From the NCBI GenBank assembly GCA_035487355.1, contig DATHMF010000021.1:1-48165 (forward strand): a DNA stretch of 48,165 nt, read 5' to 3'. This stretch comes from Terriglobales bacterium. GTDB lineage: Bacteria; Acidobacteriota; Terriglobia; Terriglobales; Acidobacteriaceae. Made by a program: the position numbers and the translations under genes. Each line of letters starts with the position of its first letter. Position 1 is the first letter of the stretch. The notes below the pieces were generated by a model. The model did no database searches, was not told the origin of the DNA, and saw nothing but the letters and a program-made list of their open reading frames with translations. Positions 16,847 through 24,531 of this stretch are shown one piece after another.

Positions 16847-18264
16847 GACTGAGCTACTGCTGCCTCCCGCGCCGCGTACGCATGTGCCACCAGACTGGCT
16901 GCCAATGCAGGATTGGATTTGAAATGAAGATGGATATAACTCGCCAGCACGTTGTTCTTAACGAAACCCTCTGGTTCAGAGCGTCCACTCAACGTGTAGA
17001 AAACGCGATACACATGGTCCAACTTTCCCGATTCGGCAATCTTTGAGTAATGGAAGCTATGCCCGCGCGCGACACTACCAGATTCTCCAAGCAGGCACTC
17101 GCGTTCGAGAACTACTTCCGTGTAGCCAAAATTTACCGGCCCACGGGTCATTTCGATAACAAGCGGCAGTACCCCTGCCATTTTGAAGATGCATCCATCG
17201 AGCGTGCGCAGTTGATCGGAAAGGTAGATCAAGCCGCCGCACTCGGCGTAGATAAGTTTTCCTGAAGAAGCAAACTGGCGTATATCGCCAATGAGCGAAT
17301 GGTTATGGCTGAGCTGTTCGGCAAAAAGCTCAGGGTAGCCGCCGCCGAAATATAAGGCGTCGAGTCCGGCAGGAAGATGATTACATTCGAGCGAGTCGAA
17401 TTCAATAATTGCAGCGCCCGCATCTCGCAAGAGCTCAAGATTTTCTTCGTAATAAAAGCAGAACGCTCGATCCCGTGGCACGCCGATGCGAACCTTGGGT
17501 GCAGAACCATCCTGGTCAGTTTTGACCGGAGTGGCTGCTTTCGTAGAAATAAATTTTGCTTCGCCTCCCAAAGCCGGCTGAGTAGATTCGCAAGCACCAA
17601 TTAAGACGTCCAGGTTAATATGACGTTCCGCCAAGTCTGCGAGAAGAGAAATTTGTTCGCTTGAAAGTGGCTGCTCCGCAGCGGTCACCAGCCCAAGGTG
17701 GCGTTCAGGAATATGTAACTTGGCTGCATGCGGCAGGGAACCGAGAACAGCGCTGCGGCATGAACCCTGTATTGCCTCTTGCAGAAGCCGCAAATGCCCC
17801 TCTCCGCCAACTTTGTTCAGCACCACTCCCACGACTCTCAGATTGGTATCAAAACTTTCAAACCCATGAATCACAGCGGCAATACTGCGTGCAGCGGTCG
17901 AAACGTCAACCACCAAAACGATGGGAATACTCAGTTGCTTGGCAATTTCCGCGCTGCTGCCTTGCTCGCTGCCTCCCGCGACTCCATCAAACAAGCCCAT
18001 CATGGCTTCAACCACGGCAACGTCGGCGCCTTGACTGGCATGATCAAATATCGTTTGGTTGGCTTCTGCGTCGAGCATCCATGAATCCAGGTTGCGTGAG
18101 CCCCGGCCCGTGACGCAGGCATGATGTGCCGGGTCAATGAAATCAGGCCCGCACTTGAAGCTCTGCACAGTGAAACCACGTCTTCGCAGCGCTGCCATAA
18201 GCGCAAGCGTCACCGTGGTTTTGCCGCTGCCAGTTACCGGACTGGCCACCATGAACGCCTTCAT
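16843..18264 (-). CDS. cobB: Cobyrinate a,c-diamide synthase
   Basis: This 473-residue cytoplasmic enzyme amidates the a and c carboxyl groups of cobyrinate using glutamine and ATP (called CbiA in the anaerobic pathway). It has an N-terminal P-loop (SPVTGSGKTT, residues 8-17), the MMGLFDG motif, and a C-terminal class I glutamine amidotransferase domain with DALYFGGGYPE and the catalytic cysteine in AECGG (Cys342). Length is normal. It overlaps cobU and btuF by four bases each. No other corrin-ring gene is in the window, so it may act on salvaged incompletely amidated corrinoids, or the rest of the pathway lies elsewhere. Confidence 0.95.
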   Translation of the reverse strand: MKAFMVASPVTGSGKTTVTLALMAALRRRGFTVQSFKCGPDFIDPAHHACVTGRGSRNLDSWMLDAEANQTIFDHASQGADVAVVEAMMGLFDGVAGGSEQGSSAEIAKQLSIPIVLVVDVSTAARSIAAVIHGFESFDTNLRVVGVVLNKVGGEGHLRLLQEAIQGSCRSAVLGSLPHAAKLHIPERHLGLVTAAEQPLSSEQISLLADLAERHINLDVLIGACESTQPALGGEAKFISTKAATPVKTDQDGSAPKVRIGVPRDRAFCFYYEENLELLRDAGAAIIEFDSLECNHLPAGLDALYFGGGYPELFAEQLSHNHSLIGDIRQFASSGKLIYAECGGLIYLSDQLRTLDGCIFKMAGVLPLVIEMTRGPVNFGYTEVVLERECLLGESGSVARGHSFHYSKIAESGKLDHVYRVFYTLSGRSEPEGFVKNNVLASYIHLHFKSNPALAASLVAHAYAAREAAVAQS

Positions 18265-18815
18265 AGTTCGATCTCAACCTTTCCTTTAAGCGCAAGCGGG
18301 AGTCCTGCAAACATGATCAGCACGTTATCGGCAATCGCTGCTACTCTCTGGTTAATTTCTCCGAGCAATTCCCGAAACAGGACTCCGGCAGGGAAGAAAG
18401 GCACCACTCCGCTGCCAACCTCGTTGGAAACAAGCACCACCGAGGGCGAAACAAAACGCAAGGCTTCACACAGGCGTTCCACGCGCTTGTGCACCAGGTC
18501 CATATTCTCCCTGTCATGGGTCATGATGTTCGCGGCATATAAAGTCAGGCAATCAACCAGCAACACTTCGGCAGAAGCGGCGTGTTCACGCATCGCGCTG
18601 TCCAGCTCGACCGGCTCTTCTACCGTCACCCATGAAGCCGGGCGGTCCTGGCGGTGGCGCTCAATTTTGCGGCGCATCTCATCATCAGAGGCCTCTGCAG
18701 TCGCAAAGAACGTGACCTTGCTTGCGCGAGCAGCCAGTTGCTGGGCGTAGCGGCTTTTGCCGCTGCGCGCGCCTCCGAGAACGAGAGTCACCGATTTTCG
18801 GTTTCTCGCTTGCAT
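18261..18815 (-). CDS. cobU: Adenosylcobinamide kinase / adenosylcobinamide-phosphate guanylyltransferase
   Basis: This 184-residue bifunctional enzyme phosphorylates adenosylcobinamide and then transfers GMP to it, preparing the substrate of CobS. It shows the P-loop LVLGGARSGKSRYAQ, the guanylylation histidine in IERHRQDRPASW, the VDCLTLYAANIM segment and SNEVGSGVVP. Length is typical. It is the first gene after the riboswitch at 18930-19112, with a leader of about 115 bases holding two hairpins. Only a weak ribosome site (AAGGCG) precedes the ATG. Its stop overlaps cobB. Confidence 0.95.
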   Translation of the reverse strand: MQARNRKSVTLVLGGARSGKSRYAQQLAARASKVTFFATAEASDDEMRRKIERHRQDRPASWVTVEEPVELDSAMREHAASAEVLLVDCLTLYAANIMTHDRENMDLVHKRVERLCEALRFVSPSVVLVSNEVGSGVVPFFPAGVLFRELLGEINQRVAAIADNVLIMFAGLPLALKGKVEIEL

Positions 18816-18893
18816 GAATTCGCCTTGCGCAATATGTTGCGCCGAGCGGGAAGAATCAGCTTGCGTGTTTGAGAACGTTCAACAGAAAGCTGT

Positions 18894-18933
18894 CCGGCTC
18901 TCCCATCGAAGCCGGAATCGCCCAATGATTGGG
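18894..18933 (-). promoter_or_regulatory. Two hairpins in the putative expression platform of the cobU riboswitch
   Basis: Between the aptamer and cobU lie a short perfect hairpin CCCAATGATTGGG (18921-18933) and a second stem of 6 bp (CCGGCT at 18894-18899 with AGCCGG at 18910-18915). Neither is followed by a T run, so they look more like alternative folding elements than a terminator. Confidence 0.4.
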
Positions 18934-19112
18934 AGTCTGGCTGGTCTCCTGACTTACGCCTCAAGGATGAATTTAACCTTACCGAACGGCCTTCCCAGTT
19001 CGTAAATTCCCAGTGGCAATGTGTTCGGTTTCTTAGCGTTTACAGTTGCGGGGCAGTGGCGGAATCTCACCGCACTTCCCATAACCAGACTGTTCGGTTT
19101 ATACCGTGTAAG
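18930..19112 (-). promoter_or_regulatory. Cobalamin riboswitch controlling the cobU-cobB-btuF operon
   Basis: On the minus strand the conserved blocks occur in order: GGGAAGTGCGGTGAGATTCC, GCCACTGCCCCGCAACTGTA, GCCACTGGGAA, GGGAAGGCCG and GTAAGTCAGGAGACCAGCC. This is the second cobalamin aptamer in the window and differs from the first in its variable arms, so it is not a recent duplicate. It lies upstream of cobU and should lower expression of the salvage genes at high cofactor level. Confidence 0.95.
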
Positions 19113-19129
19113 CTGTCACGAGTCAAGTT

Positions 19130-19324
19130 GAACCGTTTTGCGGGCGTGAGCGAAGCGGGAGCCCGCAGGCGAAATCCTGAGCGAGCGTAGCGAGTCGAAG
19201 GATCTAGGTCTTGGGCCGTCTTGAGGGCGGAAGCAGTGTAGCCTGAGCGCGAACTGCTTGAAGGTATTCTCTGAAGAATCCGCGCAAATCAGCGTTCATC
19301 CACGGCGAAATCTTTCTTTTGGCC
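19130..19324. repeat. Intergenic dispersed repeats between the cobU riboswitch and the corrinoid-binding protein gene
   Basis: This stretch has no gene. It contains a GCGGGC/GCCCGC hairpin (19140-19145 with 19161-19166) around a GAGCGAAGCGGGAG core, a GAGCGAGCGTAGCGAG segment at 19180-19196, and a CCGCG-type dispersed repeat at 19277-19310. These resemble other repeats in the window (7455-7490, 30599-30634, 35177-35214). Confidence 0.6.
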
Positions 19325-20224
19325 TTACAGCTTCGCCCAACTCTTCGCCGGAGTTTCAAATTTGCGCTCAGGATGGAAAAGTGTCGCCATAATCTCGAGT
19401 CCGGTAGCAAGCCGCGGCCCAGGACGAGAAAAATACGCATTGGCATGGACGGCGAAAACATTGCCGCTGCGCACAGCCTTCAGGTCGTTCCATCCCGATG
19501 GAAACTCGGTCTCGCGGTATTCGCGTATGGCTCGCTCCAAGTCGTAGCCACACGGCATAACCAGCACGATGTCTGGATCGCTTGCGATAATTTTCTCCCA
19601 ACTGAATTCCAGGCTTGGTTCACTAATGTGGCCCAGCGGATCAATACCTCCGGCCAGCTCAACCATCTCCGGAACCCAATGGCCACCATTAAAAGGAGGA
19701 CTCAACCACTCCAGCGACAGCACCCTCGGTCGATAAGGGTAGGAATATTGCTTTACTCGTTCAACCCGCCTTCGCAAATCAGCCACCAGGGCCGCTGCCT
19801 GTTGCTGCCTGCTTGTTGCCTCACCAACCGCTTCAATATCACGCCAAACATCTTCTAAAGTATGCGGAGTTAACGAGAGGATCTTCGGCGCCGAGGGCAG
19901 CTCATGCAGTGTCTTGGCCACATGGGACGCGCCCACCGCGCAGACGTCACAAAGCTCTTGCGTGACAATCAAGTCAGGCTTGATTTTTTTGAGCAACTCT
20001 GTGTGGACTCGGTACAGGCTCTCTCCATGCGAAGAGAACTCCTGCACTGTGCGGTCAACTTCGGCAGGTGACAGCGAATGCTCAAGGATCGTGTCCAGGA
20101 CCACGGGTTTCTTACGGGCCTCCGGTGGAAAGTCGCATTCAAAGGTCACGCCTGCAATCGAATCTTCCAGTCCCAGGGCATAGAGTATTTCAGTGGCTGC
20201 TGGTATGAGTGAGCAAATTTGCAT
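19325..20224 (-). CDS. Corrinoid-binding-like protein without signal peptide (BtuF-related)
   Basis: This 299-residue protein has the helical-backbone binding-protein fold (ICSLIPAATEILYALG at the start, SWEKIIASDPDIVLVMPCG in the second lobe), but starts directly at the first beta-strand with no signal peptide, so as read it is cytoplasmic. Similar leaderless proteins are often annotated as cobalamin-binding. It lies next to the B12 cluster and divergent from bluB with only about 75 bases between start codons. A CDVCAVG segment with two cysteines is present (about residues 91-97). Start: AGGAAAAA lies about 7 bases before the ATG. Its role is not known; it might hold or hand over corrinoids inside the cell. 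Confidence 0.75.
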   Translation of the reverse strand: MQICSLIPAATEILYALGLEDSIAGVTFECDFPPEARKKPVVLDTILEHSLSPAEVDRTVQEFSSHGESLYRVHTELLKKIKPDLIVTQELCDVCAVGASHVAKTLHELPSAPKILSLTPHTLEDVWRDIEAVGEATSRQQQAAALVADLRRRVERVKQYSYPYRPRVLSLEWLSPPFNGGHWVPEMVELAGGIDPLGHISEPSLEFSWEKIIASDPDIVLVMPCGYDLERAIREYRETEFPSGWNDLKAVRSGNVFAVHANAYFSRPGPRLATGLEIMATLFHPERKFETPAKSWAKL

Positions 20225-20299
20225 AACTCAATTTTTCCTATAAATTATGATATTCAACACGCGGTAGTATAGCTGATTGGCCTTCTAGGGCAAGTGCTG

Positions 20300-20938
20300 A
20301 TGGAAAAGCCCATTTTCGACCAACATTTCCGAAGCCAGTTCGAAGACCTGCTTAAGTGGAGGCGCGATGTACGCCACTTTCGTACCGATCCCGTGGACCC
20401 TCAGCTCATCGAGCACCTCATTGCTTTGGCTTCGCTTGCTCCGTCTGTCGGTTACAGCCAGCCCTGGCGGTTCGTTCTGGTGGAGTCATCCGAGCCCCGT
20501 GAATCCATACGAGAGAATTTTGAACTCAGCAACCAGCAGGCTTTAAATGCATATTCGGGTGAGAAGGCCCAGCTCTATGCGAAATTAAAGCTGGCGGGTC
20601 TTCGTGATGCCCCGGTCCACTTGGCTGTCTTCTTGGATCAACATACCGAGTCCGGCAGCGGCCTGGGCAGAATGACCATGCCTGAAACCCTGGAATATTC
20701 CGCCGTTCTGGCAGTTTATACATTATGGTTGGCCGCACGGAGCCACGGATTAGGTGTGGGCTGGGTTTCTATTCTCGATCCTGCGAAGGTCAATGCCAGT
20801 TTGAATATTCCCGAGCACTGGAAGTTGATTGCATACCTATGTATTGGATACCCACAAGAAGACCACTCGGTTCCCGAACTCCTGCGCAATGGTTGGGAAG
20901 CCAAGTTGCCCACACCAGACATCCTCGTAAGACGTTGA
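20300..20938 (+). CDS. bluB: 5,6-Dimethylbenzimidazole synthase
   Basis: This protein of about 212 residues is a flavin-destructase of the nitroreductase fold that breaks down FMNH2 with oxygen to make dimethylbenzimidazole, the lower ligand of cobalamin. Marks are RRDVRHFR near the start, APSVGYSQPWRFVLV, MTMPETLEYS and GLGVGWVSILDP. The conserved aspartate is in RRDVR and the conserved serine in VSILDP, as in known BluB proteins. I prefer the ATG at 20300 because AGGG lies 9 bases upstream; a GTG at 20294 would add two residues. It supplies the base for CobT. The presence of an oxygen-dependent enzyme suggests an aerobic lifestyle. Confidence 0.93.
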   Translation: MEKPIFDQHFRSQFEDLLKWRRDVRHFRTDPVDPQLIEHLIALASLAPSVGYSQPWRFVLVESSEPRESIRENFELSNQQALNAYSGEKAQLYAKLKLAGLRDAPVHLAVFLDQHTESGSGLGRMTMPETLEYSAVLAVYTLWLAARSHGLGVGWVSILDPAKVNASLNIPEHWKLIAYLCIGYPQEDHSVPELLRNGWEAKLPTPDILVRR

Positions 20939-21153
20939 ACTATCACATTTGAGCGGGTGTATCATCCCGCAACGAGGGACTGACGTAAGCCCATTGGCGT
21001 TGCATCACTTTTACATGACTTTAATACTGTCCATGTCTCAATCAGGGAGAAAAGGCTGTAGTTTCAAAGCGGAACTTTTCCCACAACAGGAAGCAAAAAA
21101 ATTAACTTGCACTGAAAAATATACAACGTAATATAGGCTATTAACGTTTTCCC

Positions 21154-21546
21154 ATGCTAAGAAGGAAAACAGAACGGCGAATAACAATTCTTTATGCAGG
21201 TCGCGATCCTGTTTTGCTTTTAGATGTGCGCAAATTGCTCCTGGAGCATGTCGAGGATACCCGCTACATTTTGACCACTGCGGATACGTACAAAGCCTTT
21301 GTGAAAGAATTTCTCCAGGGCGATTTCGATATGGTTCTTCTTTGCAGCAGCGTTAAAAACGTGGAACGCAAGAAAATGGCCTCTTTGGTGGGCCAGCGCA
21401 GTCCCTCAACGCCTGTGATTGTGTTCTCCGAAAGCCCATTCTCTCTATATGATTTTGGCACCCTGACGGTTGATCCGCGGCCAGAGTCTTTGCTGAGCGC
21501 GCTTACTGAGACTTTGAAATCCCGGCCTCATTACCGTTCTGCCTGA
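21154..21546 (+). CDS. Single-domain degenerate response-regulator receiver protein
   Basis: This 130-residue protein resembles a CheY-like receiver: TILYAGRDPVLLLDVRKLL for strand 1/helix 1, DMVLLCSSV at strand 3 and TPVIVFSES at strand 4. The phosphoacceptor aspartate at the end of strand 3 is replaced by Cys64, and only one acidic residue remains in the first acidic patch, so phosphorylation is unlikely. No output domain is attached. No clear ribosome site precedes the ATG. It is convergent with tadA with a 6-base gap. Function is unknown; such pseudo-receivers can act through protein contacts. Confidence 0.6.
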   Translation: MLRRKTERRITILYAGRDPVLLLDVRKLLLEHVEDTRYILTTADTYKAFVKEFLQGDFDMVLLCSSVKNVERKKMASLVGQRSPSTPVIVFSESPFSLYDFGTLTVDPRPESLLSALTETLKSRPHYRSA

Positions 21547-21552
21547 ATTCGC

Positions 21553-22008
21553 CTACCCGCGCCTCTGTTGAAAGAAAGCCTGCATCATCTGGGTGCATTT
21601 TCCTGCCAGCACTCCCCCAATAATCTCCATCTGGTGGTTCAGCTTCGGGTGGTTTATGACCTGCATGATGGATCGTACCGCTCCGGCTTTGGGATCATCT
21701 GCGCCGTAAACCAAACGCGCCAGGCGGGCATGCACCAGGGCGCCACAACACATGGCGCAGGGTTCAATGGTGACAAACATCTCGCACCCTTCGAGGCGAT
21801 GATTACCGAGAAAGCCGCCGGCCTCGCGCAGCGCAACAATTTCAGCGTGCGCGCTGGGGTCAGAATCCACGCGGTTGCGATTGTATCCCCGGCCAATGAT
21901 TTTTTTCTGATGCAAAATGACCGCGCCGACAGGGACTTCGTCGTTGGCCTGAGCGCGCAGGGCCTCGCGTAGGGCCTCTTCCATCCACAATTCGTCCGAT
22001 ATGCTCAT
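21553..22008 (-). CDS. tadA: tRNA-specific adenosine deaminase
   Basis: This 151-residue enzyme converts adenosine 34 of tRNA-Arg(ACG) to inosine. It carries the zinc and catalytic motifs HAE (in DPSAHAEIVAL) and PCAMC (TIEPCAMCCGALVHARL), and the VPVGAV and NRNRVDSDPSAHAE segments typical of TadA rather than of other cytidine-deaminase-like proteins. Length is normal. No strong ribosome site is visible before the ATG at 22008. It stands alone between unrelated genes. Confidence 0.95.
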   Translation of the reverse strand: MSISDELWMEEALREALRAQANDEVPVGAVILHQKKIIGRGYNRNRVDSDPSAHAEIVALREAGGFLGNHRLEGCEMFVTIEPCAMCCGALVHARLARLVYGADDPKAGAVRSIMQVINHPKLNHQMEIIGGVLAGKCTQMMQAFFQQRRG

Positions 22009-22094
22009 GGCCAGTGGTTTTATCTTAAATTAAGCAGGTTCGAGCAAACCCAACCGGTTACTGGCCGCCGGCAACTGAAGCCTAACCTGCGCTC

Positions 22095-23159
22095 TTACGG
22101 CGTATTTACCAGATGGCCAGACATTACCAGGTTAAACGTGATGCCTGCTCCGTTTACCGTCTGAGCTCCCGTGAACTGGATCATGCTTCCCGGGTCGGCG
22201 TAGATTCGCACCATGTGCTCGTCGCTTGCGCTATCACTGGCAAGTTTAATGCCTGCGGGGTACAGATAGGTCAGGGCCTGCCCGCCCGCGGTGGTCAGAA
22301 CTTCATAGTGCGGTATGCCATTGATAATATTCCCGGTTGAGGAGACTTGCAGGTACTCAATGACAAACTCTTTTCCGGCCGGGACATTGAAGCTTGCCGT
22401 GCACTTGCCCGCCAGTCCGGCGGGAGTGGCGCACGATACTGCTGTCTGAAACGGCTGTTGCGCAGGATTGTCGAGGCTTTTGACAAGAACTACGGTGGTA
22501 TTCGCCGGTCCAGCAGTTCCCGTGGGCAGGTTGCTGACGGAAACGCTAGGCGTGCCGACTATCTGCACCTGGCCGGTCACCTGCACAGGGCCATTGACGT
22601 TCACGGTGGGTACATTGGTGATGGCCGCATTCACAGTACCGCCCACTTGCACAGGCACGGGGCCATTGATGTTCACGGTGGGTGTGTTGGTAATAGCCGC
22701 ATTCACAGTACCGCCCACTTGCACAGGCACGGTGCCATTGATGCTCACCGTGGGTGTGTTGGTAATAGCAGTATTCACAGTATCGCCCACGTGCACGGGC
22801 ACGGTGCCATTGACGTTCACGGTGGGTACGTTGGTGATGGCGGCGTTCACAGTACCGCCCACTTGCACGGGCACGGTGCCATTGACGTTCACGGTGGGTG
22901 TGTTGGTAATGGCCGCATTCACAGTACCGCCCACTTGCACAGGCACGGGTCCATTTACATTCACCGTGGGCGTGTTGGTTACAGTTGTAGCAATGGGACT
23001 ATCGTTTTGAATAGTCATTGGAATAGGCCCACTGTTTTGAATAGTTGTTGGAACGGGATTGCCCGTGGCATTCTGCACCGTTACCGTGCGGAATTGAGCC
23101 AAAGCCAGAACAGAGGACAGAAGGATGACGAGCTTAACAGTCAGGATAGACCGAAGCAT
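22095..23159 (-). CDS. Secreted protein with six 24-residue NTPTVNVNG repeats
   Basis: I place the start at the ATG at 23159 because GAGGAG lies 7 bases upstream and a signal peptide follows at once (residues 1-22, ending ALAQ); the open frame extends about 100 codons further upstream but through promoter-like sequence. The mature protein has a short TIQN-type lead-in (38-60), five full 24-residue repeats and a sixth partial one (62-205, each NTPTVNVNG-xVPVQVGGTVNAAIT), and a C-terminal globular part of about 140 residues with two cysteines (AVSCATPAGLAGKC). The repeats alternate small/polar and branched residues, as beta-solenoids do. Function is unknown; export to the periplasm or surface is likely. 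Confidence 0.75.
   Translation of the reverse strand: MLRSILTVKLVILLSSVLALAQFRTVTVQNATGNPVPTTIQNSGPIPMTIQNDSPIATTVTNTPTVNVNGPVPVQVGGTVNAAITNTPTVNVNGTVPVQVGGTVNAAITNVPTVNVNGTVPVHVGDTVNTAITNTPTVSINGTVPVQVGGTVNAAITNTPTVNINGPVPVQVGGTVNAAITNVPTVNVNGPVQVTGQVQIVGTPSVSVSNLPTGTAGPANTTVVLVKSLDNPAQQPFQTAVSCATPAGLAGKCTASFNVPAGKEFVIEYLQVSSTGNIINGIPHYEVLTTAGGQALTYLYPAGIKLASDSASDEHMVRIYADPGSMIQFTGAQTVNGAGITFNLVMSGHLVNTP
22545..22976 (-). repeat. 72-bp tandem coding repeats (six units)
   Basis: Six consecutive 72-bp units encode the 24-residue repeats of the secreted protein. They are similar at DNA level, with changes mostly at a few positions (TGG/TGC, GTA/ACA), which suggests spread by slippage or unequal crossing-over. 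They are not CRISPR repeats: there are no spacers and the frame is kept. Confidence 0.85.
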
Positions 23160-23172
23160 AGAGGTACTCCTC

Positions 23173-23286
23173 AGGACACAATTTGGGGGGACTATAAGAC
23201 TATCAGAATAGGACATGTCCAGATAGACAAATATGTTTATTTTTATTGTCCTAATGGCCAATATTAGATATTGTCCTTTAGGACAA
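23173..23286. promoter_or_regulatory. Cluster of GGACA/TGTCC boxes upstream of the repeat protein
   Basis: The AT-rich region before the gene holds two perfect palindromes, GGACATGTCC (23211-23220) and TTGTCCTTTAGGACAA (23271-23286), plus two single boxes, AGGACACAA (23173-23181) and TTGTCCTAA (23246-23254). The two palindrome centres are 63 bases apart, about six helical turns. This looks like a multi-site operator for an unknown dimeric regulator. Confidence 0.5.
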
Positions 23287-23343
23287 CATCTAACCAACTG
23301 CCTATCTTTAAGGTTTTGGTGTCTTCCTGCAAAGAGCCAACTG

Positions 23344-24531
23344 CTACCGGGGTTGTTGCTGGGTCGCACAGTGGATCGCGCCAAAGCCCCATATAAAATC
23401 CCCGCAATAAATGGGGACAACTTTCCGAGTGGGCAGCAGAGCAGCGATGACATCGAGGGCAATTCGGTCGTTGGCGTCGTTAAAGACCGGTACCAGCACC
23501 AACCCGTTGGCTATGTAGAAATTGGCATAGCTGGCGGGCAGGCGTGTTCCTTCATAAAAGATCGGCTCGGGCATGGGGATCTCGACCACGCGCAGCGGCC
23601 GGCCGTCTTGGTCAGTAGCAGCGTGCAGGCGTGCCAGATTTTCAGCCAGCGGCGCAAAGTTGACGTCCTTGCGATCTTTTTCCACGGCCGCAACCACGGT
23701 GGAAGGGCCCACGAAGCGGGCGATATCATCCACGTGGCCGTGAGTGTCGTCCCCAGCAATGCCACTGTTGAGCCAGATGACCTTGCGAATTCCCAGGTAA
23801 TCGGCAAAAACCGCCTCCAGGCAGCGGCGGTCCAAGCCGGGATTGCGGGCCTGCTCGGCGCTCAAGAGGCATTCTTCAGTGGTGAGTAGCGTGCCGTGCC
23901 CGTTGACATCAATGCTGCCGCCCTCGAGTACAACGCGATGCTGCTCTCCTTTAACTAGGATTGTTGGCTGCCAGGCCGGCAGCTCCAGAAGTGTGGCGAT
24001 GTGGCCGGGAAGACGCGAATCCTTTTGCCAGTTGGAATATTTGGCCCAGGCATTGAAGTGCCAGTGCGTGATGGCGAACGGGCAGGAAAGGTCTCCAAAT
24101 TCCGAGCGGCGGGCAGGACGTCCCAGGCGCTTGCCGGAAGAGTGATCATCGCGCCGGATGAAGATTGGCCCGGAATCGCGGGTCCAGACGCGGTCGGTCG
24201 GCCAGCGGTGAAATGACACTTGATGCAAGTCAACACCAACGGAAGAAAGAACCTTGCGGGCTTCGGCCTCCAGTTGTACGCTGTTGACCACGATTCGAAC
24301 CTGCTCGACGCGGGCAAGCTGGCGAACAATTTCCGCATAAACCCACGGGATCGGCTCAAACCGCCCCGGCCAGTCATCGGCGTTGTGCGGCCATGCGATC
24401 CAGGTGGCGGCGTGGGGTTCCCACTCGGCGGGCATGCGGTAGCCGAGAGAAGTGGGCTTGAGTGCCTCAGTCAACGTCTTGGGGCGAGTCAATTTCAATT
24501 TTCGAGCTTCAAAATTGCTAGTTTTTACCAC
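23344..24531 (-). CDS. aguA: Agmatine deiminase
   Basis: This enzyme hydrolyses agmatine to N-carbamoylputrescine. Family marks are MPAEWEPHAATWIAWPHN, VWTRDSGPIF, LEGGSIDVNG, GDDTHGHVDD and the catalytic cysteine near the C-terminus in GAIHCATQQQP. Length (395 codons as drawn, about 365-380 likely) is normal. The start is unclear: the longest frame begins at a GTG (24531) that lies inside a dispersed repeat; in-frame TTG codons and the ATG at 24435 (MPAEW) are alternatives, none with a good ribosome site. With the decarboxylase at 26019-26576 and the amidase at 24716-25627 it completes an arginine-to-putrescine pathway. Confidence 0.93.
   Translation of the reverse strand: MVKTSNFEARKLKLTRPKTLTEALKPTSLGYRMPAEWEPHAATWIAWPHNADDWPGRFEPIPWVYAEIVRQLARVEQVRIVVNSVQLEAEARKVLSSVGVDLHQVSFHRWPTDRVWTRDSGPIFIRRDDHSSGKRLGRPARRSEFGDLSCPFAITHWHFNAWAKYSNWQKDSRLPGHIATLLELPAWQPTILVKGEQHRVVLEGGSIDVNGHGTLLTTEECLLSAEQARNPGLDRRCLEAVFADYLGIRKVIWLNSGIAGDDTHGHVDDIARFVGPSTVVAAVEKDRKDVNFAPLAENLARLHAATDQDGRPLRVVEIPMPEPIFYEGTRLPASYANFYIANGLVLVPVFNDANDRIALDVIAALLPTRKVVPIYCGDFIWGFGAIHCATQQQPR

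Noticed and set aside
20949..21131. A 60-codon ORF between bluB and the receiver-like gene
   Set aside because: No ribosome site, no recognisable composition and a low-complexity end; the gap is better read as non-coding.
22545..22976. Possible CRISPR array
   Set aside because: The periodic units are adjacent, in frame and without spacers; they encode protein repeats. No cas gene is present.
22347..23267. A 306-codon open frame and a 180-codon frame (22468-23010) on the plus strand
   Set aside because: Both are antisense to the 72-bp repeats of the secreted protein; frames stay open because the repeat lacks stop codons. No signal peptide or ribosome site.
23160..23462. N-terminal extension of 101 codons on the 24-residue-repeat protein
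   Set aside because: It runs through the GGACA operator cluster and would hide the signal peptide; a GAGGAG site supports the ATG at 23159.
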